From NCBI GenBank assembly GCA_024645065.1, contig JAHEGP010000012.1:1-25363 (forward strand): 25,363 nucleotides of DNA. Reading direction: 5' to 3'. This stretch comes from Cellvibrionales bacterium. Its GTDB lineage: Bacteria > Pseudomonadota > Gammaproteobacteria > Pseudomonadales > JAHEGP01. The notes under the pieces were generated by a model, which was not told the origin of the DNA, did no database searches, and saw only the letters and a list, made by a program, of their open reading frames with translations. This document shows positions 17,127 through 23,992 of this stretch, one piece after another (position 1 is the first letter of the stretch; the number at the start of each line of letters is the position of its first letter). The translations under genes and the position numbers were made by a program.

Positions 17127-17714
17127 TCAACGGCCACTGCATTGTGGGGCCAGGTTTTCCTCGGTCCGAATGGTGCGAAGTTTGCGCACGGCATCTTTCA
17201 ATTTGCGCTCGGTATCGCTGCGGTCGAGCAGGACGGGGTCATCGCGTTCCAGTGTGGGGTACAGGGTGGCGGCCTTGTCGTAGTTGTTCTGGTCGGCGTA
17301 GGCAATAGCTTCAAGCCAGACGCCGCTGAGCGCATGGTTGCGGTTTTGGTCCTGCTGACCCTTGGTGGCCAATGCCAGGGCCCGGTCATAATCGCAGGCA
17401 ACGAGGGCCAGGAAGCCGTTATAGTTATCTTCGCCAAACTCGCTGGCATAGCGCTGACTTTGTTGTTGATCGACCCTGGCTCCTGACGCGGCTCCGGCCG
17501 CCGCGCCGCTGGCGGCGCCGATTGCAGCACCCGCTGCCGCTCCCCCCAGGGCATCTCCGCCAAAAATCAAACCACTGACCAGTCCCCCGACCGCGCCGCC
17601 GACGGCGCCGCTGGCGGCTCCCTGTTTGGCGCCCTCAGCGCTTTTGGGACCGGCACAGCCGGTCGCCAGAAGAGCAATGAGAGCAATCGCTGCAAATTGA
17701 CCGGGTCGACGCAT
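17127..17714 (-). CDS. Glycine-zipper lipoprotein
   Basis: The 195-residue product has a lipoprotein signal peptide ending in LATGC (Cys20). Ala follows the Cys, so the outer membrane is the likely location. Residues about 32-80 are an almost pure Gly/Ala/Ser segment with repeated G-x3-G/A spacing (AAGAAIGAASGAAAGAA), the glycine-zipper pattern thought to insert into membranes. The rest is helical with a TPR-like feel (YDRALALATKG..., AIAYADQNNYDKAATLYPTLE), ending in a polar tail. I chose this ATG because AAGGAG lies at good spacing before it and the signal peptide then begins correctly; the frame opens 45 bases earlier. The specific function is unknown. Confidence 0.82.
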   Translation of the reverse strand: MRRPGQFAAIALIALLATGCAGPKSAEGAKQGAASGAVGGAVGGLVSGLIFGGDALGGAAAGAAIGAASGAAAGAASGARVDQQQSQRYASEFGEDNYNGFLALVACDYDRALALATKGQQDQNRNHALSGVWLEAIAYADQNNYDKAATLYPTLERDDPVLLDRSDTERKLKDAVRKLRTIRTEENLAPQCSGR

Positions 17715-17767
17715 TGGTTCTCCACTCCTTGTTAAGTTTGTTTTGCCCATCGTGGGCACGGGTGACT

Positions 17768-17773
17768 ATTGTA
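17768..17773 (-). promoter_or_regulatory. Candidate -10 box of the glycine-zipper lipoprotein gene
   Basis: Read on the minus strand this is TACAAT (5 of 6 to consensus), 54 bases before the start codon. No clear -35 hexamer accompanies it. Confidence 0.3.
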
Positions 17774-17841
17774 GGCCAGTGGGGGGCGCTGTGGCTATGA
17801 TAGCCAGGGTGCCGGATTTTAAGCATATAGGGAATTGGTAT

Positions 17842-17853
17842 AACCTTTTGGTT
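17842..17853. promoter_or_regulatory. Inverted repeat overlapping the cysH -35 region
   Basis: AACC-TTTT-GGTT is a perfect short inverted repeat whose right arm touches the proposed -35 box. The position fits an activator site such as CysB, the usual regulator of sulfur assimilation genes, but the match to a CysB motif is not established. Confidence 0.3.
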
Positions 17854-17880
17854 GCAGTGGATACGACGATTCTCTATATT
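17852..17880 (+). promoter_or_regulatory. Candidate promoter of cysH
   Basis: TATATT (17875-17880) is a good -10 box. TTGCAG lies exactly 17 bases upstream (17852-17857) and is a poor -35, as expected for an activator-dependent promoter. Transcription would begin about 25 bases before the start codon. Confidence 0.45.
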
Positions 17881-17912
17881 TCCGCTCCCATCAGGCAAAT
17901 AAGGAACAGGCG

Positions 17913-18593
17913 ATGGCCCTTGGCGGGTTAATGACCCTGGCAGCGGAACCCTTGGATAGCGCAATCGATAACCTGGATTTGGCAGCGCAAAATGCGATTC
18001 TGCGAGATTATACCCCCGAGGATATCGTGCGTTGGGCGCTGTCCCTGAACCAGCCTGTCATTGCCAGCACCAGTTTCAGTCCCAACTCTGCGGTCATGTT
18101 GCACCTGGTGGCGAACGTTGCACCGGAGCTGCCGATTATCTGGGTGGACAGTGGCTATAACACCCGGGATACCTATCTTGTCGCAGAGCAACTGATCGCC
18201 GATCTCAAGCTTAACATCCATGTGTATACCCCGCGCATGACCGCCGCCCGGCGCGATGCGCTGATGGGCATCCCGATGCCGGGTGAGGACGAGTCCTTAC
18301 ATCGTGAATTCACCCGCCAGGTCAAGCTCGAACCCTTCGCTGAGGCCATCGATGCATTCAAGCCGAAAATCTGGTTGGCGGGTATTCGTGCCGAGGAGAC
18401 AGCGTTTCGCAAAACCCTCAATATTTTGTCCTGGGATAATCGGGGCATTTTAAAGGTAGCGCCGCTGTTTCACTGTGAAGAAGGTGATTTGGACGACTAT
18501 ATGCGGCGCTATGAGTTGCCCAGCTGCCGCAAGTACTTCGATCCTACGAAGGTGGCCGACGATCGCGAATGTGGGCTGCATACCGGTGCCTGA
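17913..18593 (+). CDS. cysH: Phosphoadenosine phosphosulfate (PAPS) reductase, CysH type
   Basis: This cytoplasmic enzyme of assimilatory sulfate reduction turns PAPS into sulfite using thioredoxin. The 226-residue product has the PP-loop-like SFSPNSAVMLHL near residue 52 (canonical SGxxS replaced), the family block LPIIWVDSGYNTRDTY and the C-terminal catalytic ECGLH with Cys220. The paired cysteines that bind a [4Fe-4S] cluster in APS reductases are absent, so PAPS is the likelier substrate. AAGGAAC precedes the ATG at good spacing; a second ATG six codons later is possible. No other cys gene is adjacent. Confidence 0.88.
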   Translation: MALGGLMTLAAEPLDSAIDNLDLAAQNAILRDYTPEDIVRWALSLNQPVIASTSFSPNSAVMLHLVANVAPELPIIWVDSGYNTRDTYLVAEQLIADLKLNIHVYTPRMTAARRDALMGIPMPGEDESLHREFTRQVKLEPFAEAIDAFKPKIWLAGIRAEETAFRKTLNILSWDNRGILKVAPLFHCEEGDLDDYMRRYELPSCRKYFDPTKVADDRECGLHTGA

Positions 18594-18637
18594 CGCCTCT
18601 GGTAAAACGGTGCCGTAGCAGCATCACCCAGCGATAC

Positions 18638-19096
18638 TCAGCTGAAATCGGTGATGAGGCGTTCCAGTGTTTCCCGCATCTGCTGGCGTTGCTGGCTTTC
18701 CAGTTCTTGCATTTGCCGCCGGTATTTCCGCTTTTCAGACTTGTCCAGCTCCTGCCACCGCTCCAGGCGCGGAATGTGAGCGGTAGCCTCGCTCAAATGA
18801 AAGACCCCCGCGTAGCGCTGCCGCGGGCGGTTGCCGTCGTCGAGGTAGTCGAGCAGGGTCGCGATGCGAATCGCGGCCTCGGTGGTGTCGACCTGTTTAC
18901 TGAGTGCTCCTCTGGCCAACACCACGATACTCATTTTGGCCTGGTGCCGCGCACGGTTGTCGTGTCCCGGCGCCGGGTCCTGCCGAGCCTTGCTCGCGCG
19001 ATTCAGTCGCAACAGCAAAAGGAGCGCCCAGCTAGCCAGGCCCGCGATGATCAGGGCGGCGACGATGACCACTGGCGTGAGAGTGCTGCTTTCCAT
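18638..19096 (-). CDS. DUF2489 family protein, membrane-anchored
   Basis: The 152-residue product has an N-terminal membrane segment (about 8-31, VVIVAALIIAGLASWALLLLL). A conserved small helical domain follows (MSIVVLARGALSKQVDTTEAAIRIATLLDYLD), and the tail is strongly charged and likely coiled (RKYRRQMQELESQQRQQMRETLERL). This matches DUF2489, a gammaproteobacterial family of unknown function. The frame is open 67 codons upstream; I chose the ATG that begins just before the membrane helix and has GGGGTT ahead of it. It diverges from purT and converges on cysH, with a 44-base gap. Confidence 0.82.
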   Translation of the reverse strand: MESSTLTPVVIVAALIIAGLASWALLLLLRLNRASKARQDPAPGHDNRARHQAKMSIVVLARGALSKQVDTTEAAIRIATLLDYLDDGNRPRQRYAGVFHLSEATAHIPRLERWQELDKSEKRKYRRQMQELESQQRQQMRETLERLITDFS

Positions 19097-19159
19097 ATTG
19101 AACCCCAAATGCGTCGGTGATGGGCCTGGTGTAAGCGAAAATAAACCGAGGCCGCGGGC

Positions 19160-19165
19160 AGTATA
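19160..19165 (-). promoter_or_regulatory. Candidate -10 box of the DUF2489 gene
   Basis: On the minus strand this reads TATACT (5 of 6), 64 bases before the start codon. The CRP-like site covers the place where a -35 box would be. Confidence 0.35.
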
Positions 19166-19176
19166 CGCAGTATCGC

Positions 19177-19192
19177 TGTGATTTCGATCACC
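19177..19192. promoter_or_regulatory. CRP/Vfr-like binding site between DUF2489 and purT
   Basis: TGTGA-N6-TCACC matches the CRP half-site pair TGTGA-N6-TCACA at 9 of 10 positions, and the inner bases extend the symmetry (TGTGAT, ATCACC). It lies over the -35 region of the proposed DUF2489 promoter and about 110 bases upstream of the likely purT transcription start. On position, repression of DUF2489 is more natural than activation. Confidence 0.45.
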
Positions 19193-19282
19193 GTCCCCGG
19201 ATGGCAAACCCGGGGTGGTTGGGTCGGAATCGAGTGGCCGAAACCCGGACCCCCGGGCCTGTAACTCGATCCGGGGCCGGGG

Positions 19283-19288
19283 TAGAAT
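19283..19288 (+). promoter_or_regulatory. Candidate -10 box of purT
   Basis: TAGAAT (5 of 6) lies 29 bases before the purT ATG, giving a leader of about 20 bases. The -35 region is GC-rich and unconvincing. No PurR-type palindrome was noticed. Confidence 0.4.
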
Positions 19289-19316
19289 GCGGGTCAAACT
19301 TTAGCGCGGGATTTCT

Positions 19317-20498
19317 ATGACCAGTATCGGCACACCGTTTTCCAGCACTGCTACCCGGGTAATGTTGCTGGGGGCCGGCGAATTGGGTAAGGAGGTGGCG
19401 ATCGAATTGCAGCGCCTGGGTGTAGAGGTGATAGCCGTCGACCGCTATCCGGACGCGCCAGCCATGCAAGTGGCGGATCGCAGTTATACCTTGTCGATGC
19501 TCGATGGCGACGCCCTGAGAAAGCTGGTTGAGCAGGAGCAACCCCGGCTGATCGTGCCGGAGATCGAGGCAATTGCTACCGCAACTCTGGTGGACCTCGA
19601 GCGGGAGGGCTTCCAGGTGATCCCTACCGCGCGGGCGACTCGCCTCACCATGAATCGTGAGGGCATTCGCAGACTGGCTGCCCGGGAGTTGGGCCTGGCG
19701 ACCTCACCCTACCGGTTTGCCGGTGATCACGATGAGTTTGTTGCCGCCGTCGAGGCGATTGGCATGCCTTGTATCGTCAAACCCGTCATGAGCTCCTCAG
19801 GCAAGGGGCAGAGCACCATCAATACCGCGGCCGACGTCGATACCGCCTGGAATTATGCCCAGGAGGGTGGCCGTGCCGGAGCGGGGCGGGTCATCGTTGA
19901 GGGAATGATTGACTTTGATTACGAAATCACCCTGTTGACGATTCGACACAGGGGTGGCACCAGTTTTTGCCTGCCGATCGGTCACCGCCAGGCCGATGGT
20001 GATTACCAGGAGTCCTGGCAACCCCAGCCGATGAGCGATCTCGTCCGGGATAAATCCCGGACTATCGCGGCCAGTGTGTGTGAAGCCCTGGGTGGCAAGG
20101 GATTGTTCGGCGTGGAGTTGTTTATCAAGGGTGATGAGGTTTATTTCAGCGAGGTGTCACCCCGGCCCCACGATACCGGCATGGTGACCCTGATCTCCCA
20201 GGACCTGAGTGAGTTTGCCCTGCATGTGAGGGCAATACTCGACCTGCCGATTCCCAATATCGCCCAGCACGGTCCCTCGGCCTCCAGCGTAATTCTGGTG
20301 GAGGGCCATTCCAGCAAGACGCTTTTTGGCAACCTGCAGCAAGCACTGGAGGAGCCTGATACCCAGCTGCGCTTGTTCGGTAAGCCGGAAGTGGCGGGGC
20401 GCCGCCGGATGGGCGTTGCACTGGCACGGGCAGAGTCCCTGGAGGCGGCACGCGAGAAGGCTAACGCTGCTGCGGCGGCTGTGAAAATCGAATTATAG
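19317..20498 (+). CDS. purT: Formate-dependent GAR transformylase (phosphoribosylglycinamide formyltransferase 2)
   Basis: The enzyme makes formyl-GAR from GAR, formate and ATP in purine synthesis, a folate-free alternative to PurN. The 393-residue length is normal. The N-terminal motif VMLLGAGELGKEVAIELQRLG and the block IVPEIEAIATATL are diagnostic. An ATP-grasp domain follows, with KPVMSSSGKGQS for nucleotide binding and GLFGVELFIKGDEVYFSEVSPRPHDTGMVTL for the metal-binding strand. The C-terminal RRRMGVALA is also family-typical. The ATG gives the family-typical start, although the Shine-Dalgarno is weak. The gene is monocistronic, probably ending at the hairpin near 20546. Confidence 0.97.
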   Translation: MTSIGTPFSSTATRVMLLGAGELGKEVAIELQRLGVEVIAVDRYPDAPAMQVADRSYTLSMLDGDALRKLVEQEQPRLIVPEIEAIATATLVDLEREGFQVIPTARATRLTMNREGIRRLAARELGLATSPYRFAGDHDEFVAAVEAIGMPCIVKPVMSSSGKGQSTINTAADVDTAWNYAQEGGRAGAGRVIVEGMIDFDYEITLLTIRHRGGTSFCLPIGHRQADGDYQESWQPQPMSDLVRDKSRTIAASVCEALGGKGLFGVELFIKGDEVYFSEVSPRPHDTGMVTLISQDLSEFALHVRAILDLPIPNIAQHGPSASSVILVEGHSSKTLFGNLQQALEEPDTQLRLFGKPEVAGRRRMGVALARAESLEAAREKANAAAAAVKIEL

Positions 20499-20545
20499 GC
20501 GTGTTGCGAAACCCACATTGAGGTGCCTCGCGCCGGACTGGCAGC

Positions 20546-20579
20546 AGCGCAACCGCTCGAGTGCGGACTGTCGCTTTTT
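20546..20579 (+). terminator. Probable intrinsic terminator of purT
   Basis: An interrupted hairpin has an outer AGCG/CGCT pair and an inner CCGC/GCGG pair closing a six-base loop. A run of five Ts begins at the base of the stem. It lies 48 bases after the purT stop. Confidence 0.4.
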
Positions 20580-20704
20580 ATCTCTGGTGCTGGAGGCGCG
20601 CGTTTCACGGTTAAGTGCAGTATGCTTTTCTTGTCGGTCTTGCCCGGATTGATGGCGCGAATAAGCCGCGCTGTTCGACACCCCTCGCGACGGCAAAAAG
20701 AGAG

Positions 20705-20710
20705 TAGAAT
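20705..20710 (+). promoter_or_regulatory. Candidate -10 box of ald
   Basis: TAGAAT (5 of 6) lies 88 bases before the ald ATG. TTCGACA (20674-20680) is the nearest -35-like sequence, but its spacing is too long, so the promoter is uncertain. Confidence 0.3.
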
Positions 20711-20797
20711 CAGGGCTGAAGAGGCAATAAAAAAACCAAGTGCATTGGGGGTCGCATTCCAGTGACTGAATCAGTGCCAATTTTGGAGAGCGCCGAT

Positions 20798-21916
20798 ATG
20801 TTGATTGGGGTACCGAAGGAGATCAAGAACCACGAATATCGCGTCGGCCTGACCCCTGCGGGAGTAGGGGAGCTGGTGCGAGCAGGGCATCAGGTGCTGG
20901 TGGAAGCCCGGGGCGGTGCATCGATCGGTTTCGAGGACGACGACTACAGGGCTGCCGGAGCCAGTGTTGCCGCTACGGCGAAGCAGGTATTTGACGCGGC
21001 CGAAATGATCGTCAAGGTGAAGGAACCGCAGCCGGGGGAATGCGACATGTTGTCGCCCGGGCAGATACTGTTCACTTACCTGCATCTCGCTCCCGACCCA
21101 CGACAAACGGAGCTGCTGGTCAAGAGCGGGGTTACGGCGATCGCCTATGAAACAGTCACTGACGCCCGGGGTACCCTGCCGCTGCTGGCGCCAATGAGCG
21201 AGGTTGCTGGCCGTATGTCGATTCAGGCCGGTGCATTTTACCTCGAGAAGGAAAACGGTGGGCTCGGTGTTTTGCTCGGGGGCGTGCCCGGCGTCGAGGC
21301 GGCACGGGTATTGATTATCGGCGGTGGTGTGGTGGGTGAAAATGCGGCGCGCATGGCCGTGGGACTGGGCGCCAAGGTTTCGGTGCTGGATCGCTCCCAC
21401 GACCGGCTCAAGTACCTGGATGGTATCTTTGCAGGTCGGTTACAGACAATTTACTCTACTGCCGAGGCGATTGAAAAATATGCATTGGAGGCAGACCTGG
21501 TCGTGGGCGCCGTGCTGATTCCCGGAGCCGCCGCACCCAGGCTCATCAGTCGCGATTTGGTCAGCCGAATGAAAAAGGGAGCGGTAATGGTTGACGTGGC
21601 GATTGACCAGGGCGGTTGTTTTGAAACCAGCCGGCCCACCACGCACCAGGACCCTGTCTATGCAGTCGATGAGGTGATTCACTATTGTGTGGCCAATATG
21701 CCAGGGGGTGTTGCCCGCACCTCAACCATGGCGCTTACCCACGCCACTCTGCCGTTTGCGGTGAAGCTGGCTGATCGGGGCTTGCAGGCCCTGGTGGATG
21801 ACCCCCACTTGCGCAACGGCCTTAACGTGCACGCCGGTATGCTCACATGCCAGCCGGTAGCGGAGGCTCTGGGGTACCAGTTTGTAGAGCCACTAACCGC
21901 CCTGGGCAAGGCCTGA
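20798..21916 (+). CDS. ald: Alanine dehydrogenase
   Basis: The enzyme interconverts L-alanine and pyruvate plus ammonia with NAD(H), in the cytoplasm, usually as a hexamer. The 372-residue product has the family-perfect start MLIGVPKEIKNHEYRVGLTP. Substrate and catalytic residues R15, K75 (VKVKEP) and H96 (YLHLAPD) match the numbering in the characterised mycobacterial enzyme. The Rossmann motif GGGVVGENAARMA with VSVLDR follows, then the conserved VDVAIDQGGCFETSRPTTH. I chose this ATG over a GTG 36 bases upstream because GGAG sits about 9 bases before it. It converges on the DUF503 gene, with 29 bases between them and no clear terminator. Confidence 0.97.
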   Translation: MLIGVPKEIKNHEYRVGLTPAGVGELVRAGHQVLVEARGGASIGFEDDDYRAAGASVAATAKQVFDAAEMIVKVKEPQPGECDMLSPGQILFTYLHLAPDPRQTELLVKSGVTAIAYETVTDARGTLPLLAPMSEVAGRMSIQAGAFYLEKENGGLGVLLGGVPGVEAARVLIIGGGVVGENAARMAVGLGAKVSVLDRSHDRLKYLDGIFAGRLQTIYSTAEAIEKYALEADLVVGAVLIPGAAAPRLISRDLVSRMKKGAVMVDVAIDQGGCFETSRPTTHQDPVYAVDEVIHYCVANMPGGVARTSTMALTHATLPFAVKLADRGLQALVDDPHLRNGLNVHAGMLTCQPVAEALGYQFVEPLTALGKA

Positions 21917-21945
21917 TCACGGGCCTGAGCCTGGTGCGCGCGGTG

Positions 21946-22224
21946 TCAAAGGTATTCCAGTTGCTGTTGATACAACACGGCGTCAAGTTGGCTGGCGTGC
22001 TCCTCAATCGCGGCGCAGGTGCTTTGCACTGCGGCTTTGTTGGGTCCAACGCAGACAAAGCACCACTGGGCCTTGTCCCACTGGTCCGGGTAGGCGCTTT
22101 CACAGGTCGCTACGTTGCTGAGGCGACCAAAGCGATCTTTCAAGCCCCTGAGTCGCTGGCGCTTTTCCTTTAGCGACCGGCAGCCCTCAAGATGGAAGTC
22201 GAGGGTAAGTACGGCGAGCTGCAT
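21946..22224 (-). CDS. DUF503 family small protein
   Basis: The 92-residue protein matches DUF503 (YlxP-like): LTLDFHLEGCRSLKEKRQRLRGLKDRF is the diagnostic N-terminal block, followed by the conserved acidic/Trp region and a short helical tail. The function is unknown. Its ATG overlaps the nadC stop by one base (TGATG), so translation is probably coupled to nadC. A GTG one codon earlier is the alternative start. Confidence 0.85.
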   Translation of the reverse strand: MQLAVLTLDFHLEGCRSLKEKRQRLRGLKDRFGRLSNVATCESAYPDQWDKAQWCFVCVGPNKAAVQSTCAAIEEHASQLDAVLYQQQLEYL

Positions 22225-23069
22225 CACACAGCTTCAAAGCGCATCGATAAATCGATGGCGTTGGCGTCCTTGGTCAGCGCGCCGATCGAAATAAAGTCGA
22301 CACCACTCTTGGCGATATTGCGGATGGTTTGTCGGGTCACACCGCCAGAGGCTTCCAGCCTGGCCTCGCCCGCATTGATTCGCACAGCTTCTCGCAACTG
22401 GTTGGGGCTGAAGTTATCAAGCATGATGATGTCGGCGCCGGCATCAATGGCCTGCCGTAATTGTTGCAGGTCCTCCACTTCCACTTCCACCTGCCGATCG
22501 GGATGATTGCTTCTTGCCTGAGCAACGGCGGCCGCGATAGAGCCGCAGGCGACGATATGATTCTCCTTGATCAAAAAGGCATCATACAGGCCAATTCGGT
22601 GATTTTGACAGCCGCCGCACATAACCGCATATTTCTGTGCTGTGCGCAGTCCCGGTATGGTTTTGCGGGTGTCGAGAAGCACCACTTCGGTGTCTGCGAC
22701 CAGGTCTGCGTAAACCCTGGCATTGGTCGCGGTTGCCGATAATAACTGGAGAAAATTCAGAGCGGTGCGTTCACCCGTCAGGATCGCCCGGGCGTTGCCC
22801 CGCACGCTAAACAACGGTTGGTCTGCAGTCACCATTTCGCCGTCGTTGCAGTGCCATTCAACCAGTATCCCGGGGTCGAGCCGCCGGAAAACCTCGTCAA
22901 CCCACTCCTGGCCACAGATGATGGCTTGTTCGCGGCTTATGACATGGGCCACCGCAGTTTGCCCGGCGGGGATCAGTTCGGCGCTAATATCACCGCTGCC
23001 AATATCCTCCGACAGCGCAGTTTCGACGGCTTGTCGCAGGTCGGGCAAAAAATGTTCGGGTACTTGCAT
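22224..23069 (-). CDS. nadC: Nicotinate-nucleotide pyrophosphorylase (carboxylating), quinolinate phosphoribosyltransferase
   Basis: The enzyme converts quinolinate and PRPP into nicotinate mononucleotide, the entry to de novo NAD synthesis. The 281-residue length is typical. Active-site blocks are GERTALNFLQLLSATAT (R101), LDTRKTIPGLR (R135, K136), KYAVMCGGCQNHRIGLYDAFLIKENH (K146, H157, K168), VEVEVEDL, IIMLDNF (D218) and SGGV. The C-terminus IDLSMRF is family-typical. The start matches the family; only a weak ribosome site is seen. nadA and nadB are not nearby. The downstream DUF503 gene overlaps by one base, and the retropepsin-like gene lies 193 bases upstream on the same strand. Confidence 0.97.
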   Translation of the reverse strand: MQVPEHFLPDLRQAVETALSEDIGSGDISAELIPAGQTAVAHVISREQAIICGQEWVDEVFRRLDPGILVEWHCNDGEMVTADQPLFSVRGNARAILTGERTALNFLQLLSATATNARVYADLVADTEVVLLDTRKTIPGLRTAQKYAVMCGGCQNHRIGLYDAFLIKENHIVACGSIAAAVAQARSNHPDRQVEVEVEDLQQLRQAIDAGADIIMLDNFSPNQLREAVRINAGEARLEASGGVTRQTIRNIAKSGVDFISIGALTKDANAIDLSMRFEAV

Positions 23070-23262
23070 AATAGAGACTCTTGATATTCAGGTCGGTAGT
23101 GTAGCAGTACTGTTCGCCGGAATCAGCGCCCCGGGCGAGGCGCGCAAACAGTTGCAACATCAGCCATCTCAAGCGCCGCGATGTCGCCTGGCGGTGCCGG
23201 GATGTCCGGCCACTGACCGCACTAAACCCATGCCCCCGGTGGCCGCGAACTTCAAGCTGTGA

Positions 23263-23769
23263 TCAGCTCTGGATCAGCAACAATTCGCCATCGCGCTGAC
23301 GCCACTCAATATTTTTCAAAGCGCTCATGCCCAGGAGAACCGGCTCGTTGCTCGACATCGCCGGATTGATACTGGCCCTGACCTTGCGCAGGACAATACC
23401 GCCAATAGCAATTTCCTCGATAATTGTGGAGTGAACCTCGATCCTGCCATTGGCGGTGGTGGCGATGCTGGTTGGCCCCGGAGGTAAACCCAGCCTCCTG
23501 GCAAGTGCTTCCGGTATCACCACATCGGTGGCTCCGGTGTCCACCAACAGTGTCACCGGCGTGCCATTGATGCGAGCGAGGGCGAAGTAGTGGTGTTGGT
23601 GGTTGGCCTGCAGAACAACCGATTGTCGCCCATCACCGGTCACCGCGGTGCGAGGTGTTTGGTTTGGGTTCTGGCGCTTTTCGAGCCAGTCATTGAATGC
23701 CAGGCTGGCAACGCCAAGCAGTATTATCCAGGCAAACGCCAGCATGCCCACGCCGACTCTCTTGCTCAT
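23263..23769 (-). CDS. Membrane-anchored retropepsin-like aspartic protease (TIGR02281-like)
   Basis: The 168-residue product has one N-terminal membrane segment (about 7-25, VGMLAFAWIILLGVASLAF) and a Gln/Asn-rich linker. A single retropepsin-fold domain follows, with catalytic motif LLVDTGATDVVI (D77-T78-G79), the flap-like region ATTANGRIEVHSTIIEEIAIGGI and the C-terminal LLGMSALKNIEW. Such domains act as dimers, each giving one Asp. The domain should face the periplasm. The substrate is unknown. A TTG 15 bases upstream is a possible alternative start, but this ATG places the membrane helix properly. The linkage to nadC and DUF1631 resembles, as I recall, the arrangement in pseudomonads. 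Confidence 0.88.
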   Translation of the reverse strand: MSKRVGVGMLAFAWIILLGVASLAFNDWLEKRQNPNQTPRTAVTGDGRQSVVLQANHQHHYFALARINGTPVTLLVDTGATDVVIPEALARRLGLPPGPTSIATTANGRIEVHSTIIEEIAIGGIVLRKVRASINPAMSSNEPVLLGMSALKNIEWRQRDGELLLIQS

Positions 23770-23900
23770 TCTGCTGCTCTGCAAGGCCGCATTGAAGTGC
23801 TCCCGGAGGCCCTGAGCCAGGCGTCATGGCAAGGGGACTGGTGATCTGTGAGGGCCGTCGCTTTTTGCTAATGATTCCGGCAACGACCGGCCTCGGCAAC

Positions 23901-23906
23901 TATAAT
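23901..23906 (+). promoter_or_regulatory. Candidate -10 box of the DUF1631 gene
   Basis: A perfect TATAAT lies 87 bases before the start codon, in a locally AT-rich patch. The -35 region is poor. It would give a leader of about 80 bases containing the nested inverted repeats. Confidence 0.4.
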
Positions 23907-23912
23907 TTTCTT

Positions 23913-23964
23913 GCCGGGCTGCGCCTGTTTTCCAGGGCACCAGTATAACAGGTTCTCCCCCGGC
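23913..23964 (+). repeat. Nested inverted repeats in the DUF1631 leader
   Basis: Two perfect 6-bp pairs are nested: GCCGGG (23913-23918) with CCCGGC (23959-23964), and inside it CCTGTT (23924-23929) with AACAGG (23947-23952). Together they can fold into one long hairpin with an internal loop and a 17-base apical loop. It ends 28 bases before the start codon, so it could influence transcript stability or translation. It is not followed by a T-run. Confidence 0.4.
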
Positions 23965-23992
23965 GCAATCTACAGTCAACAGGGTTGGTCTG

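Noticed and set aside
21910..21925. AGGCC/GGCCT hairpin at the end of ald as a terminator
   Set aside because: The stem is only five base pairs, overlaps the coding end and has no T-run on either strand.
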